Positions 25,040 through 40,775 of a stretch of DNA of 64,000 bases are shown piece after piece. This DNA is from Tetrahymena thermophila SB210 (lineage: Eukaryota; Ciliophora; Oligohymenophorea; Hymenostomatida; Tetrahymenidae). The stretch is taken from NCBI RefSeq assembly GCF_000189635.1, contig NW_002476246.1:868001-932000 (forward strand), written 5' to 3'. Below the pieces are notes generated by a model. The model searched no databases. It worked only from the letters and a program-made list of their open reading frames with translations, and was not told where the DNA came from. Numbering within the stretch: the stretch's first letter is position 1; each line of letters starts with the position of its first letter. Made by a program: the position numbers and the translations under genes.

Positions 25040-28000
25040 TCATTCAGTCATTTAAGTTATTTCTTATTGATATTTTTCGTATAATTTAGCATCACCTAAT
25101 ATTTAATAGTATTAGCAAATTTTTTGTAGAGATTTAAAAATTGATGGATGATTATTATTTTTATATATTTATTTTTATATTTAAAGGCATTCTAGCATGT
25201 AATCTAAAGCTTTTTTATTGTCTCCAAGATTTTCATAGCACTAACCAACATTGTTGAGAGATATAGCAACATGTGGGTGATTATCTTTGTATATTTATTT
25301 GAACATTTTTAGAGATTCTACAAAATAATCTAATGCCTTTTAGTAATCTAGAAGATTTTGATAGCAACTACCCACATTATTTAAAGACATTGCAACAGCA
25401 AGAGAAATTGGAGTGTCTTTGTATATTTATTTGTACATTTAAAGAGATTGCTAATAATATTCTAAGGCTTCTTTGTAATTACCAAGGTTCATTAAGCATT
25501 TACCAATAATGTCAAGGGATGTAGCCACCGAAGGGTGATTTTCTTTGAATATTTATTTTCTCATTTAAAGAGACTCTAACTAATATTTCATAGCTTTTTT
25601 TTAATCTTTGAGGTTTAAATAGCATATTCCTATATTAAAAAGCGATTAAGCAATATCAGGATGACTCTCTTTATATATTAGTTGTCTCATTTTAAGAGAT
25701 TATAGCTAATACTCTAGTGCCTTTTCACTGTCACCAATGTGTATGTAGCAACTGCCAACATTTTCCAGTGATGCTGCTATTTTTGGGTGATTTTGGGTGT
25801 AAATTTATTTATCAATTTAGTGAGATTATAGCACATATTCTAAAGCCTTTTTGCTATCTCCGAGGCTTAAATAGCAACTACCTACATTATTCAGAGATTC
25901 ACTAATGTCAGGGTGATCTTCTTTGTATAATAATTTTCTCATTTAAAGAGATTCTAGCTAATATTATAAGGCTTTGTTTCTATCGCCAAGGTTTTTATAA
26001 CAACTGCCAACATTATTAAGGTATGTTGCAATTAATGGATGGTTTTTGTTGAAAACTTATTTTGCTATTTTAAGAGACTCCATAAAATATTATAGAGCTT
26101 TTTAAATATAACCAAGATTTTTATAGCATATCCCGACTCCATTGAGAGAGACAGCAATATCAGGATGGTTTTCTCGGAATATTTATTTCCTCATTTAAAG
26201 AGATTCTAGTAAATATTCTAAACTCTTTTTATAATCACCAAAGCTAAGATAGCAAAGACCTACGTTACTCAGAGAAAATGCAATATTAGGATGACTTTCT
26301 TTGAATATTTATTTATACATTTTAAGAGATTCTAATTAATATTCTAATGCTTTTTAATGATCACCAAGTTTTTGAAGACTAGCTCCAACATTATCAAGAG
26401 ATTCTGCTATTTGTGGGTGTACTTCTTTGAAAATTTATTATCTCATTTAGAGAGACTGCAAAAAGTATTATAAGCTCTTTTTGAAATCTCCAAGATGAAA
26501 ATAGCAACTACCCACGTTGTTGAGAGATAAAGCAATATCTGGATGAGTTTTTTAATATATCTATTTTCTCATTTCAATAGATTCTTAAGTATACTCTAAT
26601 GCTTTTTCGTAATCTCCAAGATAAATAAAACAACTTCCAATGGAATCAAGAGCTATAGCAATTTATGGGTGATTTTTTTTGAATATATTTTTTATCATTT
26701 AAAGAGACTCTAAATAGTATTATAAACTCATTTAGTAATCACCAAGATTTTTATAGCAGGAGCCAAGGTTGTTGAGTGATAAAGCTATTAATGGGTGGTG
26801 AATCTATTTGAAAATTTATTATTTGATTTAGAGAGATTTCAAAAAACATTCTAAGCCCTTTTTACTATCACCTAAATTTGCAAAACATAATGCAACATTA
26901 TTCAGAGTTGCCGCTATTTCTTCTTATTTTTTTTCAATAGATATTTAATTATGAGTGTCTTCTTTAACAAATAATTACTGAAGTGATAGCAAGCTTTAAT
27001 TGTAATAAAGGGATATTTATAAGAAGTAAGGAATCTCTTTGTTATTGTCATAAGGCTACAGCTTTAAAATTAGTTTGATTTAATCCATATATTGAATTAA
27101 GAATGAATGACATGCCTTTTCCTTTAGTGCTTGTTGAAAAAAATATTAAGATAATTCGAGACATTTAGATCTTTGTTTTGAGTCATTTTAAATCATATTT
27201 TACTAAATGATCATATTAAATTTACCAATAATTTCTTTGTAATTTGACTTTTAAATCTTTTCAAAAATATTTAAAATAATTTCAAAAGTTTTTCCCAAAG
27301 AAAAAATATCGCTTTAAAAATCAATATTAGAATCTTCTTCAATTTATTCTGGAGAAGCATAATACTTAGTCAATCCTTTAATGTAAATTTATTGATTTTC
27401 TCTTTTAATAGAAGATATACCAAAATCAGTGTAAACATAGTTATTTGATTTAGTGAGAAGAATATTTTAAGGCTTGATGTCAAGATGTAAAATATTATAA
27501 ATTCTAAGCTATGTTAACCCATCGAGCAAGTTAAAAATCACTTATAGAAGCTTATTCAAAGGGAATTATTTTGTCTTTTATATTAAATCTAGCTCATCTT
27601 TCAAACTAAATTAGCATTTTTCTAAAACCAAAACATCAACTTCCTCATTAATTTTGATAAAATCGATATATTTAACAACACAAATATATTACTCAAAAAG
27701 TTTCATGATTTTGATTTCATGTTCAAGCTCCTTTTTATCACAGTTGAATAAAATCTTAAACACTACATCTTATTTTTCTTTTATAATAAATTTATATCCT
27801 TGAAATATGATTCCTTCGCCTCCTGAATTTAAATATTCACATAAATAGTAATTTTTATTTTTTAAACTTTCAAAAATGAATTCTTTTTATTGTTAAAATT
27901 TTCTAAAACTGAGATATTCAAAGCACTCTTAATTATATTTGCAGGCTTCGCATTTATTGCATTTTTCTAAGTTGATGACTTTATTTTTATTAATTTATTC

Positions 28001-30028
28001 AAAATATTCTTTCGTCCAATCATTTTTAATCTCACTTAAACTTTCAAAGCTGTCTTAGTAAATTGATAGAAAAACTGCTTTTTGTAATATGAAAATGTGG
28101 ACACAGTTATTTAAAATAAAATAATTAATTTCTTCATTAAACTTCTAGATTAAAAGGTATTTTTATATTTCTTTAGCTGCAGAGTAATATTTAATTACAA
28201 ATATATAGTCTGAGTATTATTCACCTTTATTTTATTAATATCCAATGAAGATATCTTCTTATAAACTTGTAATAAAACATAAACATAATTAGTAATTTTT
28301 ATTTTTTAGTACTTTAATTATTTCATTTTTCCAACTTTAAAAGGTTTTACTAGCTTGATTTTCACTTTTAGAATTAAATGTATCGATATTCCATTCCCTT
28401 TTACATTTTTAGTTATTTTATTTATAGTCTAGATTTAAATCAAATTTATTTTGTACTTGGTAATCTGTAAATTAGTACTCATTAACAAATTAAAGTTTCT
28501 TTAATAATTAAATGTTATTTTCTTTTGAAGAAAAGCAATCTTGTTATTCAGAGATTTATTCATAAAATTTTGTTTTTTCTGATGAGGAAATATTTTCTTC
28601 ACTTAATAAATCTTATTTTAAAAAGCAGAAAACCATTTTTTGGACATAATTTACATATTCAACTACAAATTCTTATGAGTTCAATTAGAAAATTATTCCA
28701 TCTATGTTTTTGTCGCTGTATTCACAGTAATTGAAATTTCTTTTTTAAAAAAATGGCAAAATACGAGATTTAATATTTTTAAAACAGCAATAGTAATTAC
28801 AAATTTTATTATCTAAACAATTATTACAGTAAAAGCAATTATGTGTATTTATTTCACAATAATTTCCTATTTAAAATATTTTACATTAGAAATATATGAG
28901 TAAGTTTAACTAGTTTTATATTGTAAGAAAATCATTTTTCTGTAAAATTAGAATCGAAATATTTTCTTCATCAAGTTCAATAAATTCATAATTTAATCCA
29001 AGAGTGTCTATTATCAAAATTAACTATTCTGTTTCTGATTAATTTGAAATATAAGTTATTTTAAAAATGTAGTCTTCCTATTCTTCCACTTAAAATCCAA
29101 GAATTAGATCTTCTTTTTCACAAGAAGTAATTATTTTGCATAAAAAGAGTTATTTTTCCATTAATTTATTAATAATCTTCATTTTTTTACTTTTAAAAAC
29201 ATCGCTGTGAGTTTGATTGCAATTCATGCTATTGAAAGTGTCTAAGTTCCATATTTTTTAAATAATCCTGAATTCAGATTGTTCATCATATTATTCATAC
29301 TCTTAGAAATTATATTCCTCAATCTCTTTTAATATTCTTTGAATCTAAGAAGCATAAATGCTTTTACCAAAACAAATTTACTGCTATTCCATTTATTACT
29401 AACAAATATATTAATTAACTTACTCTTTTTTAATTTTATTGCTTTATTAGCAAGAATTTCTGTAATCTTCAAAGCAATCTTTTTCCTGCTAGTGTAAATC
29501 TTATTTAACAGAGACATCTTCATTAACATTAGACTATAGAGATGAAATTTGCTAATTACCAATATTATTTTTTACTTAATACTAAAGTTGTTAAGGTTGC
29601 TTCTTCTTCGATTTACTAAATTAGCTCGAAGAATTTTAATCTAAAAGAATATCCTTAATTAACTAAGTTTATTAAGAGTTGTCTTATTTTTGTGATATTG
29701 TTTATTAATTTGAGTGAGTAGAAAGACATTTAAAAAACTCTTTTTTTTCTTAAGTCTAATAAGAGATAATCACACTTTAGTTTTCTTTTTAATTATAAAC
29801 TGAACATATAGTAGTTTAAAATAACCTATTTTATCTCATATCTCTAAAAATCTTGCTTTTTAATTTCCTTGAAATAGTTTTATCACAATTCAATAATATA
29901 TTTTATTCCTCTTCATAATTTAAAGAAATTGCTGATTTCTCTTAATTTTTATTTTGAGCTAATAAAAAGTTATATAACTCTATGTTATGCTATCCTAGAG
30001 ATAAAATATTTTTTCCCTCCCCTTCCAT
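25040..30028 (-). CDS. protein kinase fused to about 14-15 TPR repeats
   Basis: One uninterrupted frame of 4,989 nt (1,662 residues), ATG at 30026-30028 and TGA at 25040-25042. The N-terminal ~720 residues are charged and Gln-rich with two Cys clusters (CFYCNNCLDNKIC and CNKCEACKYNQEC) of possible zinc-binding type. The kinase domain spans roughly 725-950: glycine loop NSGGEGIIFQG, VVFKIL with the ATP-binding Lys, VLVLEKC hinge, catalytic loop HLDIKPQN (about 848), DFG in YTDFGISS, and ASPEQ in place of APE. From about 1035 to the end are tandem 42-residue TPRs of kinesin-light-chain type, e.g. HPDIALSLNNVGSCYFHLGD then KKSLQYFLQSLQMRQQIF. Kinase plus TPR suggests a signalling scaffold; substrates unknown. 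The start could lie slightly upstream, but this is the first ATG in non-degenerate sequence. Confidence 0.88.
25080..26930 (-). repeat. TPR-coding tandem repeat, ~126-bp period
   Basis: Within the kinase-TPR gene, 14 well-conserved units plus a degenerate terminal one each encode about 42 residues with the core SLNNVGSCYxxLGDxxKALEY and a linker MRKQIFKENHP. The period is visible in the DNA as recurring TTTGAATATTTATT-like blocks. One unit (about 25360-25480) carries a slightly altered spacer (DTPISLAVAM). Confidence 0.85.
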
Positions 30029-30811
30029 AATTATTTTTTCACCTTCTTTTTTTCTTATCTTTTTTAAGCTATTTTTGTTGAAAAGTCTTCTTTTATTTAT
30101 TTTCAAAATACTTTTAATAAAAAATTTTAACCAAAATTTAAATATTAAGTTGAGTTTATATTATTGATTATAAGCATTTATAAACTATTTATTAATTATG
30201 AGATGAAATATTAGATTGCTTATCAAATAAATTAAAATGAAGAAACTCCACGACTAAGTTTTGGAAGACTTAGTATGAATTAAGTGAATTTTTAACTTTT
30301 GATCAACTTACAAGAATAATAAATTAGGTGGAATGCTCATTTAAAGGTTAAGCACAAAAATAAATTTTATATAATTTTATTTATTGATAAAAGGACTAAA
30401 AGCTAGCTAATAGCAGATATGCAAATCTTGGTTAAAGCAATTAATTATGTAATTTGATCAAATAAACCAAACAAACAAACAGAGAAACTATTAATTGATT
30501 AATTTCAAATTTTGAACAGGAGAAGATATAAATCACAAGTTTATTGATAACTAATGGGAAGAATAACCTTATTTTTTTGCTTTGAATAAGAAAGTGAATC
30601 TATTTATATATGTATCTATCTATTACTAATAATAAAAATTAAAAAAAGAGAAAAAAGAAGAAATATTTATCACAAAATTTGGCAAACATTATTAATTAAT
30701 TAAATCATTCATTCATTGATTAATTTATATCATTTGAATAAGATTTTTATTTAGCAAATCACTCATTAAAAAAAAAATATTTATATATTAATAAAAATTT
30801 AGCTATCAATA
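30029..30811. other. divergent intergenic spacer
   Basis: AT-rich DNA between divergent genes; the kinase frame remains technically open upstream of 30028 but becomes low-complexity (K, N, I, F), as expected for untranslated sequence. No recognisable regulatory site. Confidence 0.55.
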
Positions 30812-32715
30812 ATGTTAAATCCTGCAACTCAATCAAACCACATAAAAACAAGTAGCGATATTCTTTAGGAATTTAATTAGAAGCACTATGGAAGCTAAGA
30901 ATTTAGACCATCAGTAGTTCAAATCAACCACTAAACTAAAAGTGCAGTGACACATAGTAATCACAATTTAAGTAATCATGATGCAATAAATTAATCAAAC
31001 TAGTATTTTACTCCTTAGCCTTCCTCTCAAATTCAATAACAAAACAATATAGCAAAAAGCAATGTCTATAATGATACTTACTAAAGCAATAACGGTATTC
31101 AACAAAGCAATTACAAAGCTTACGTTTAGGATAATTAGTCAAAGATTCAAAAACCCAATCAATTGCAACAATAATAAGCTCAATAATTTAGCTAAAATAA
31201 CTAAGTTTCTAACAACATATTCCTTAGTGGCATATAACAAAACTAAAATCCTCCACGCAGTGATAATTTATATTCAATTAGCAGTAGAATTGAAGAACAT
31301 TAAAGATTATCTTAGAAAAAAGCTAGCAACAAATTGTATGATTCGTTTATTGGAAAAGAAAAAGACTTAGAATCTTCATTCACAAACGGCAACGAAAATA
31401 GTAAGAAAGCTAATTAGTTCAATGATAATTTAGGAAAAGATTTTAAGCAGATGACTTCAAGAGAAATTGGATAAAGTTTGTTACAATAAGAATAAAAAAG
31501 ATACTTTAGTCCTGCCTCTCCTGAGTAGTTGTAAAATATAATTACTTTAAAGAGAAATAGAGGAGTCTACAAAGGACAAGTTAAGTAAATTAAAGGCGAA
31601 AATGTTTTAGAAGGTATTGGCCAAATGGAAATGTTTAACGGAGATATATATATGGGCTATTTCTGGAGAAACTATATGCATGGTGATGGCTACCTCTTAA
31701 AACAAAATGGTGATTTCTATAACGGAAAATTCTAGAACGATAAAATCCAAGGATTTGGTAGATATTATTATATTAATGGTGATCTCTATGAAGGAAATTT
31801 CTATTATGGTGTAAGACAATCAGAAAATGCAAAATTCTACTCAGCAGCTGAAGATGCCTGGTATGAAATCCCTTTCGATCAAGATAGAAAGCATGGAAAA
31901 GGATAAAGAAAAGATAATTAAGGCGTCGTTTTAAACGTTGAATTCTTTTAAGATGTGCTATAAACTGGTGACAATGTGAATGTAATAAATAAATAAATAT
32001 TTTTATTTGAAAAAAAAGCTATTTTTATTTACGTTATTTAACTATAAATAAATTAAAGATAAGTCAAGTAAACTTGAATGATTATTTTGTAAGTAAAATC
32101 AAAGAAGAAGTTTTGTAAGAAAATAAATTTATTAATTTATTAGTTTGAGTTAGTTAATTCATGATATTCAATTAATAGGTATGAAAATTAACCAGTAAAA
32201 GAAGAAGTAGTTAAACGCACAAAGAAAGAATAAAAGCCCAAAGATATTCACTATTAAGCTATGCAAGAATTAGAAGGATTCATTAAAGAGGGATTGCCAA
32301 TCTATTCATTTGAGCAATAACTCTCGAATCCTATTTAAGGCTAAGCAATTTACAAGTAACCTATTACAAGATTAGCAATTTTCATTAACTCAATCAATCT
32401 CTATTTTAAAATAGATTTTAAGATGGCTCTTATTACGCAGGAAATTGGTTAAATGGTGTCTTCCACGGATTTGGTCATTACTATGATTCAAAAGTTGGTT
32501 TGTATAAAGGTGATTTTATTTAAGGATTAAAGAATGGCTTTGCTGATATGTTTTACTTCAATGGTGATGAATATCATGGAATGTGGGTGCAAGATTTAAA
32601 GCATGATGAAAAGGCATAATATTTTAAATTTAGTAAACAACAAGCATATGAAGCATATTTTAGCCAAGGAAACTTGATTAAGATAATAAAACCTGTCTAA
32701 TAGCAATTATTCTGA
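30812..32715 (+). CDS. MORN-repeat protein
   Basis: Three exons: 30812 to about 31967, about 32196-32355, and 32415-32715; with these boundaries 1,617 nt (538 residues). The N-terminal ~245 residues are N/Q/S-rich and probably disordered. The first MORN block (about 250-345) has YKGQVKQIKGENVLEGIGQM, DIYMGYFWRNYMHGDGYL, DFYNGKFQNDKIQGFGRYYY and DLYEGNFYYG. After a charged linker (KEEVVKRTKKEQKPK), a second block has SYYAGNWLNGVFHGFGHYY, GLYKGDFIQGLKNGFADMF and DEYHGMWVQDLKHDEKAQYF. MORN repeats form elongated beta sheets linked to membranes and cytoskeleton; in ciliates they are common in cortical and axonemal proteins. The first intron is uncertain: the GT at 31982 gives the wrong phase, whereas G|GTGACA at 31968 with CAG at 32195 fits. 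Confidence 0.85.
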
Positions 32716-34476
32716 AAATACTTAATTTAAATTTATCTATCTATCTATCCATGTTTATATAAATATTATCATCTAATTACAAATGAGTTTGATTATTTTC
32801 ATAATACCATTTATCTATCGTAATTATTTATTTATTTCTCATATGTTTTTTTATATTTTAAATAAAATTGCATTAGACAGAAAGTTAGTTAGCCTAAAAT
32901 ACTCCAATTTTTTATCTTTATTAAATTAATTATATCTAATTTTTTAATAAAATAACACCTAATTATTATTTGTTGAATGAATACCCAATATAATTTAATT
33001 TCTGTTTTTTAAGATGTTTAAAAATAATTTTATTTAGATTTTATTTTGTTTTTTATAAATTCATTTTATATATTAAAATAAATTATTATATTTTTATAGA
33101 AAAAAGTAACCTTTCCCCTTAAAAAACAAAATAATAAGTTCAAAAATCAAGGATGTAAACCGATAATTTTTAGAAAGAAGGTGCTTAAAGTAATCAAATA
33201 TTTTAAATGTGCTTGCTTACCTACCTAATTAAATTTATTTAAAGTTATTTTCATTTATCATCATTTAAAATTGTTTTTATAGATTTAATTCATAAGATTT
33301 AAAAAAAGTAAACGAAAAAAATAAGAGAATTGTAAAGAGAAGATAAATAGATAATATTGAGATACAAGAATATATGACTACAAAATTTTACTAATTTAAT
33401 ATATTAATTCATTGTAGAAACAATATAAACATTGAAATATTTTATAAAAATTTTTAAATTATTTATATGATTTATATACTTCATTCATTCAATCATTCAT
33501 TCATTCGATTAGTAGGAAAGAAAGAAGTTTAATCAATCATCGGTTTCATTTTATTCTTTATTTGGTTGTCATTATTTATTTATTTATTTAATTTATTATT
33601 ATTATTATTATTTTAAGTAATTAAATTAATTATTTTCATTGATGAAATATGATTTTAATCTTATTATTCCAGTTAGTTGATTGTATAGGAGAGTTTGATC
33701 AAAGAGAAACATTTTTTGCATAATTCAATTAATTAATTTTTTAGAAAATACAATACTAAATTACAACTTAAATATGTCAATTTGAAATAACAGCATCAAA
33801 ATTATTTTGCTGATATTTCAATATATTTAATTTTAGAGTCTGTTTTATTTATAATTATTATTATTATTTTTTTTTTTTAAATTTAAACTAATATAAAAGC
33901 TTTGTACCTTAATTACAATTTTCAGTTGCTGCTTCAATATAGCTAAAATTATTATTATTTAAAAGTTAAAGTGTTTGCTTGTTTGTTTCCTAATCAAAAG
34001 AGTGGTCTTTATAAAAAAAGTAAATATTGTAGTCATTTTAGTCAGTTAATTAGTTATGTTTATTTGAGAGCACTTTTTGATACTCAATAATTTATATACT
34101 ATTATGGATGAATGAATTTAATATGTGAAAGAAATAGTTTGTTGTTATTTTTGTTTTCTTTACAATAATTATTCGATAAATTACTTTATCCTCACTCAAG
34201 ATCCATTTTATTTTAATTTTATTCTTTTAAGCTATTCACAAACGAGAAATCTATTTTTTAGATTAAAATTTAATATAAAAAAACTTTTAACCCAGTAAGC
34301 AAGCAATTATATTAATTAATCATTTTTATTTTCATTTATTTTGATTGCTTATATTTATTTTATTCAAATCGAAAAACTTATTGAAAATTAATCTAATCCA
34401 ATAAAAATGATTAATTTATTAAATTTTGCTTTATCTATCTTAATTAATTGCTGCTAACATGGTTAAATTTACAAAA
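32716..34476. other. convergent intergenic spacer
   Basis: 1.76 kb of AT-rich sequence between the 3' ends of the MORN gene and the AGC kinase gene. It contains (TAT)n at about 33594-33612, CATT-type tetranucleotides near 33483-33510, and T and A homopolymers. No coding-like frame. Confidence 0.6.
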
Positions 34477-37611
<3,135 letters not shown>

Positions 37612-40600
37612 TTTCTGGTTGATCAATTAATTAATTGCTTGCTTGCTTATCTTGATTTTACTTTTTATCAAATTGAATTTTTTATTAAAAAGCTGATTTT
37701 TTTATAATACCTTGGATATTAATTAATTAATCATTTAATTTTTACAATCAAGTTCCGCATAACAATCAAAAAAAAAAAAGCTTTATAAATCAAGTAGAGG
37801 AATATAAATAATTAATCTTTATTCCAAAAGCTAATTGCATATTTTCACTTTCAATCAATCGATGCTTATTTGATTTTGTTAGCAAACAGCAAGTAGATCA
37901 ATCAATCAATCAGCCAACCTATCTATCTATCTATCTATTGATTAATTATTTATATATTTACTAAATAAATCAAAGAACCAATCATCTAAATTAATAAAAA
38001 TTCAAAGATATTTTTTATCGATCGCTGCTTTTCTATAAGTATTTATCATAATCACTCAGAAGATTTTAACATTTTATAGATATTCCAAAATAAGTAGTAA
38101 AATATCTCAAACTTTATGTTCTTAAAATTTTAAATATTCAGACATTAACTTTGACAATTTAATGCTTTGAACTTTTGAAATAAGTAAAGATTTAGAATTA
38201 AATTTTTGATGATTTTTGATTCTTTCATAATTAACTTTCTATTTAGTAGAAAAAGACTTCACTCACTCATTCACTCACTCACTCACTCACCCACTTTTAT
38301 TCATAATTTACAAAAACAAAAATTTATAAAATTTTGTTTCTAGATTATTTATTAACTTTTAACTTAGTAAATCTGTAAGTTTGTGAAAGAAAATATGTAA
38401 AATTTTACAATCTAAGAAATTCTAAAAGATACATTATCAATAGCATGTATCCTATTAATAATATCTGATAATAAGTTTTATGTAAAACAGCACGTTATTT
38501 TCATCACACACGTTTACATTAAAAATAAATAAAGTTAACTCAATTAATTTATTTTTTAATGCACAATAAGTGAGTTACACTTTGGTAAACAAATAAATTT
38601 AATTTAAGAAAGAAAGATAATAAATGGCAAGCAATACTTTTAAATAAATCAAAATTAATTATGCATCTAAAGACAAAAATAAATGTAGTGAATTTATTTG
38701 CTAAACTATAACCAAAGTGATATCTTAGCATTATTTTTTCAACAGTGATAAATAAATAGTATAGCGATATAAATTTTTTATATCATGTAAAGTAATTGTT
38801 AGTTTTATCTGAAACCAATTCTCAGTTTTGTTTTAGAAACATGAAATTAACACTACAAATAGATTCCTCAAATTATCGATGAATTAGAGTGATTTGCATA
38901 TATTTCTTAATTGCAAAAAAATCATATTTACTGCATGAAATTATTTACAATTGTGTAATAGAAAGAAAATAAATAAATTTGGTAAGAATAAAAAAAAGTA
39001 AAACTATGAAAAATTAATTAAAAGAATGCTAGATCATACATTAGTTAAATTTAACTTTTAAAGAAGTAACTAGTTATCTATTTTTCTGGATAGATTTATG
39101 AATTTTCAAATACAATAAAAACATAGAAAATAAATAAATAAATAAATAAAATAATAACTAACCTAACCAACTTAAAATTTATGTTTATTTTTAATTTAAA
39201 TTCTAAAAATATCAAATTTGAAAAAAATATTTCTTAGCATGCAATTAATTCTTCACTCTCAAATTTTTATTTTTTCATATTTATCAAATAAAGTCGATTA
39301 ATCCATAAATAGCTTTTAAGTTTATTAGGGCTAACTAAATTTACCCTCTAAAAAGTGGTCTTATTTATTTTCTAGATTTTTTCTCAATTAATTTAGGTTA
39401 AAAAAGTTATAAATAAAATGAGCTTTTTACTGTATCAATTTTAGTGAATCTGATAATTAATTAATTTTAGGTTTTATTTGAAATTCTACTTTTGACTATT
39501 TCGTACTTTTCTTCTCAATTTCATTCAAAAATACATTTTTATGTTAAAATATAACATGTTAAATTTAATTGCAAATTTAATTTTCAAATATCTTTCTTAT
39601 TTCTTTACTTCTAACGGATACCAATAATTTTTTATTAATCATTTAAATACCATTCCAAGCAATTTCTTGCTTACCTTCTTATCAATTAATTACCCTTCAT
39701 AAAATAAATATTTGTTTATTTATTTATTTGTTTTCTTTGCATTTATTCTTTAACTTAACCAAGTATTTATTATTTTATATTTTTTAGCATTATTAGATTC
39801 CAAATAAACCAAAATATCAAAAAGAGCCATTAATTTGTCTATCAAAATACTTCATTTATCTTGATATTAATTAATTCTTATTATTTTTTCCAAAAATATC
39901 TTTATATCTAAAAAACCAAATAAAAAGAGAAAAATGTTAAATTTATTTTAAAATCTTAAAATATTTTAAAATAATAAATTAATATAATTGATAAATAAAA
40001 AAAGAAATATTTTTTATTGTTCTTTATATATCATAATCCATTATTATTTATATTATTTATTAAAAATATTAATTAAGAAAATATTTATATTTTTTTTTTA
40101 AATAAAAAAAATAATTAACTTAATTAGAATGAATATTAATTAGAAAGATTAGGATATTAATTAATTATTAAGAAATAACATGATAAAATATAAAATTATG
40201 AAAACAAAATCCAAATTAAACGAAAAATCAATAGAATATATTTATATTTTAGCTATAAGTAATATATAAAACATGATTAATTGCATGCATATCTTCTGAT
40301 TTGTCAATATATTGAAATGAATATACAAAGAATTTTGTTAAAAATATATGGAGATTATTTTTGTAGACTTTCTCTCTGTTTAGGTGATTTTAAATTTCTT
40401 TTTGGCAAGAAATTTATTTTTCATTTTTAAATATTATTGGACTAGATATCATTAAAAAAAATACTTTTTTGAGATATTTCACTTTAAAATGCCTGTAAAT
40501 GCAATAAATTCCTATGAAAAAGGTAGTGTCAAGAGATAAAAAGCCCTAGCCATTTTTAAATTAGGAACATCATTATTAATTTACTTATCTTGATTTTAAA

Positions 40601-40775
40601 ATAGTAAAAAAATTTACTTTCATTTTGGTAAACCTATCTTTATATTTTTATAATAAATTTCGAAAGAAATTACATCTTTTGTGATAGAAAAATAAATCAA
40701 GAAAGACATACTTGTAAAAATTCTTTTGGAAATTGCGTTTTAGATTTAGGTAGATAGCTAAATCAAAAATTAAAA
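37612..40775. other. long divergent intergenic spacer
   Basis: 3.16 kb with no supportable gene, the largest gap in the window, between divergent genes. It holds CTAT repeats (about 37918-37939), an ACTC tetranucleotide tract (about 38260-38294) and AAAT repeats (about 39128-39150). Open frames are short and depleted of Gln, Gly and Asp codons. It presumably includes both promoters. Confidence 0.6.
38260..38294. repeat. ACTC tetranucleotide microsatellite
   Basis: About eight copies of CACT/ACTC with one CATT interruption, ending CACCCA. One of the few C-containing simple repeats in the window. Confidence 0.85.

Noticed and set aside
29329..29562. 77-codon minus-strand frame starting MVISKFH
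   Set aside because: It overlaps the kinase-TPR gene in another frame; the gene frame is open throughout and gives a coherent protein.
29605..29807. Alternative 5' exons for the kinase gene (MFSL or MSFY starts joined by a 49-bp intron)
   Set aside because: The phase works, but the uninterrupted frame back to 30028 is longer, richer in Gln/Ser/Asp and needs no intron.
38260..38294. CRISPR-like short repeats
   Set aside because: A plain tetranucleotide microsatellite with no spacers, in a eukaryotic context.
38549..38731. 60-codon minus-strand frame
   Set aside because: Phe/Ile/Leu-rich translation of AT spacer, no in-frame TAA/TAG Gln, no start context or neighbouring exon.
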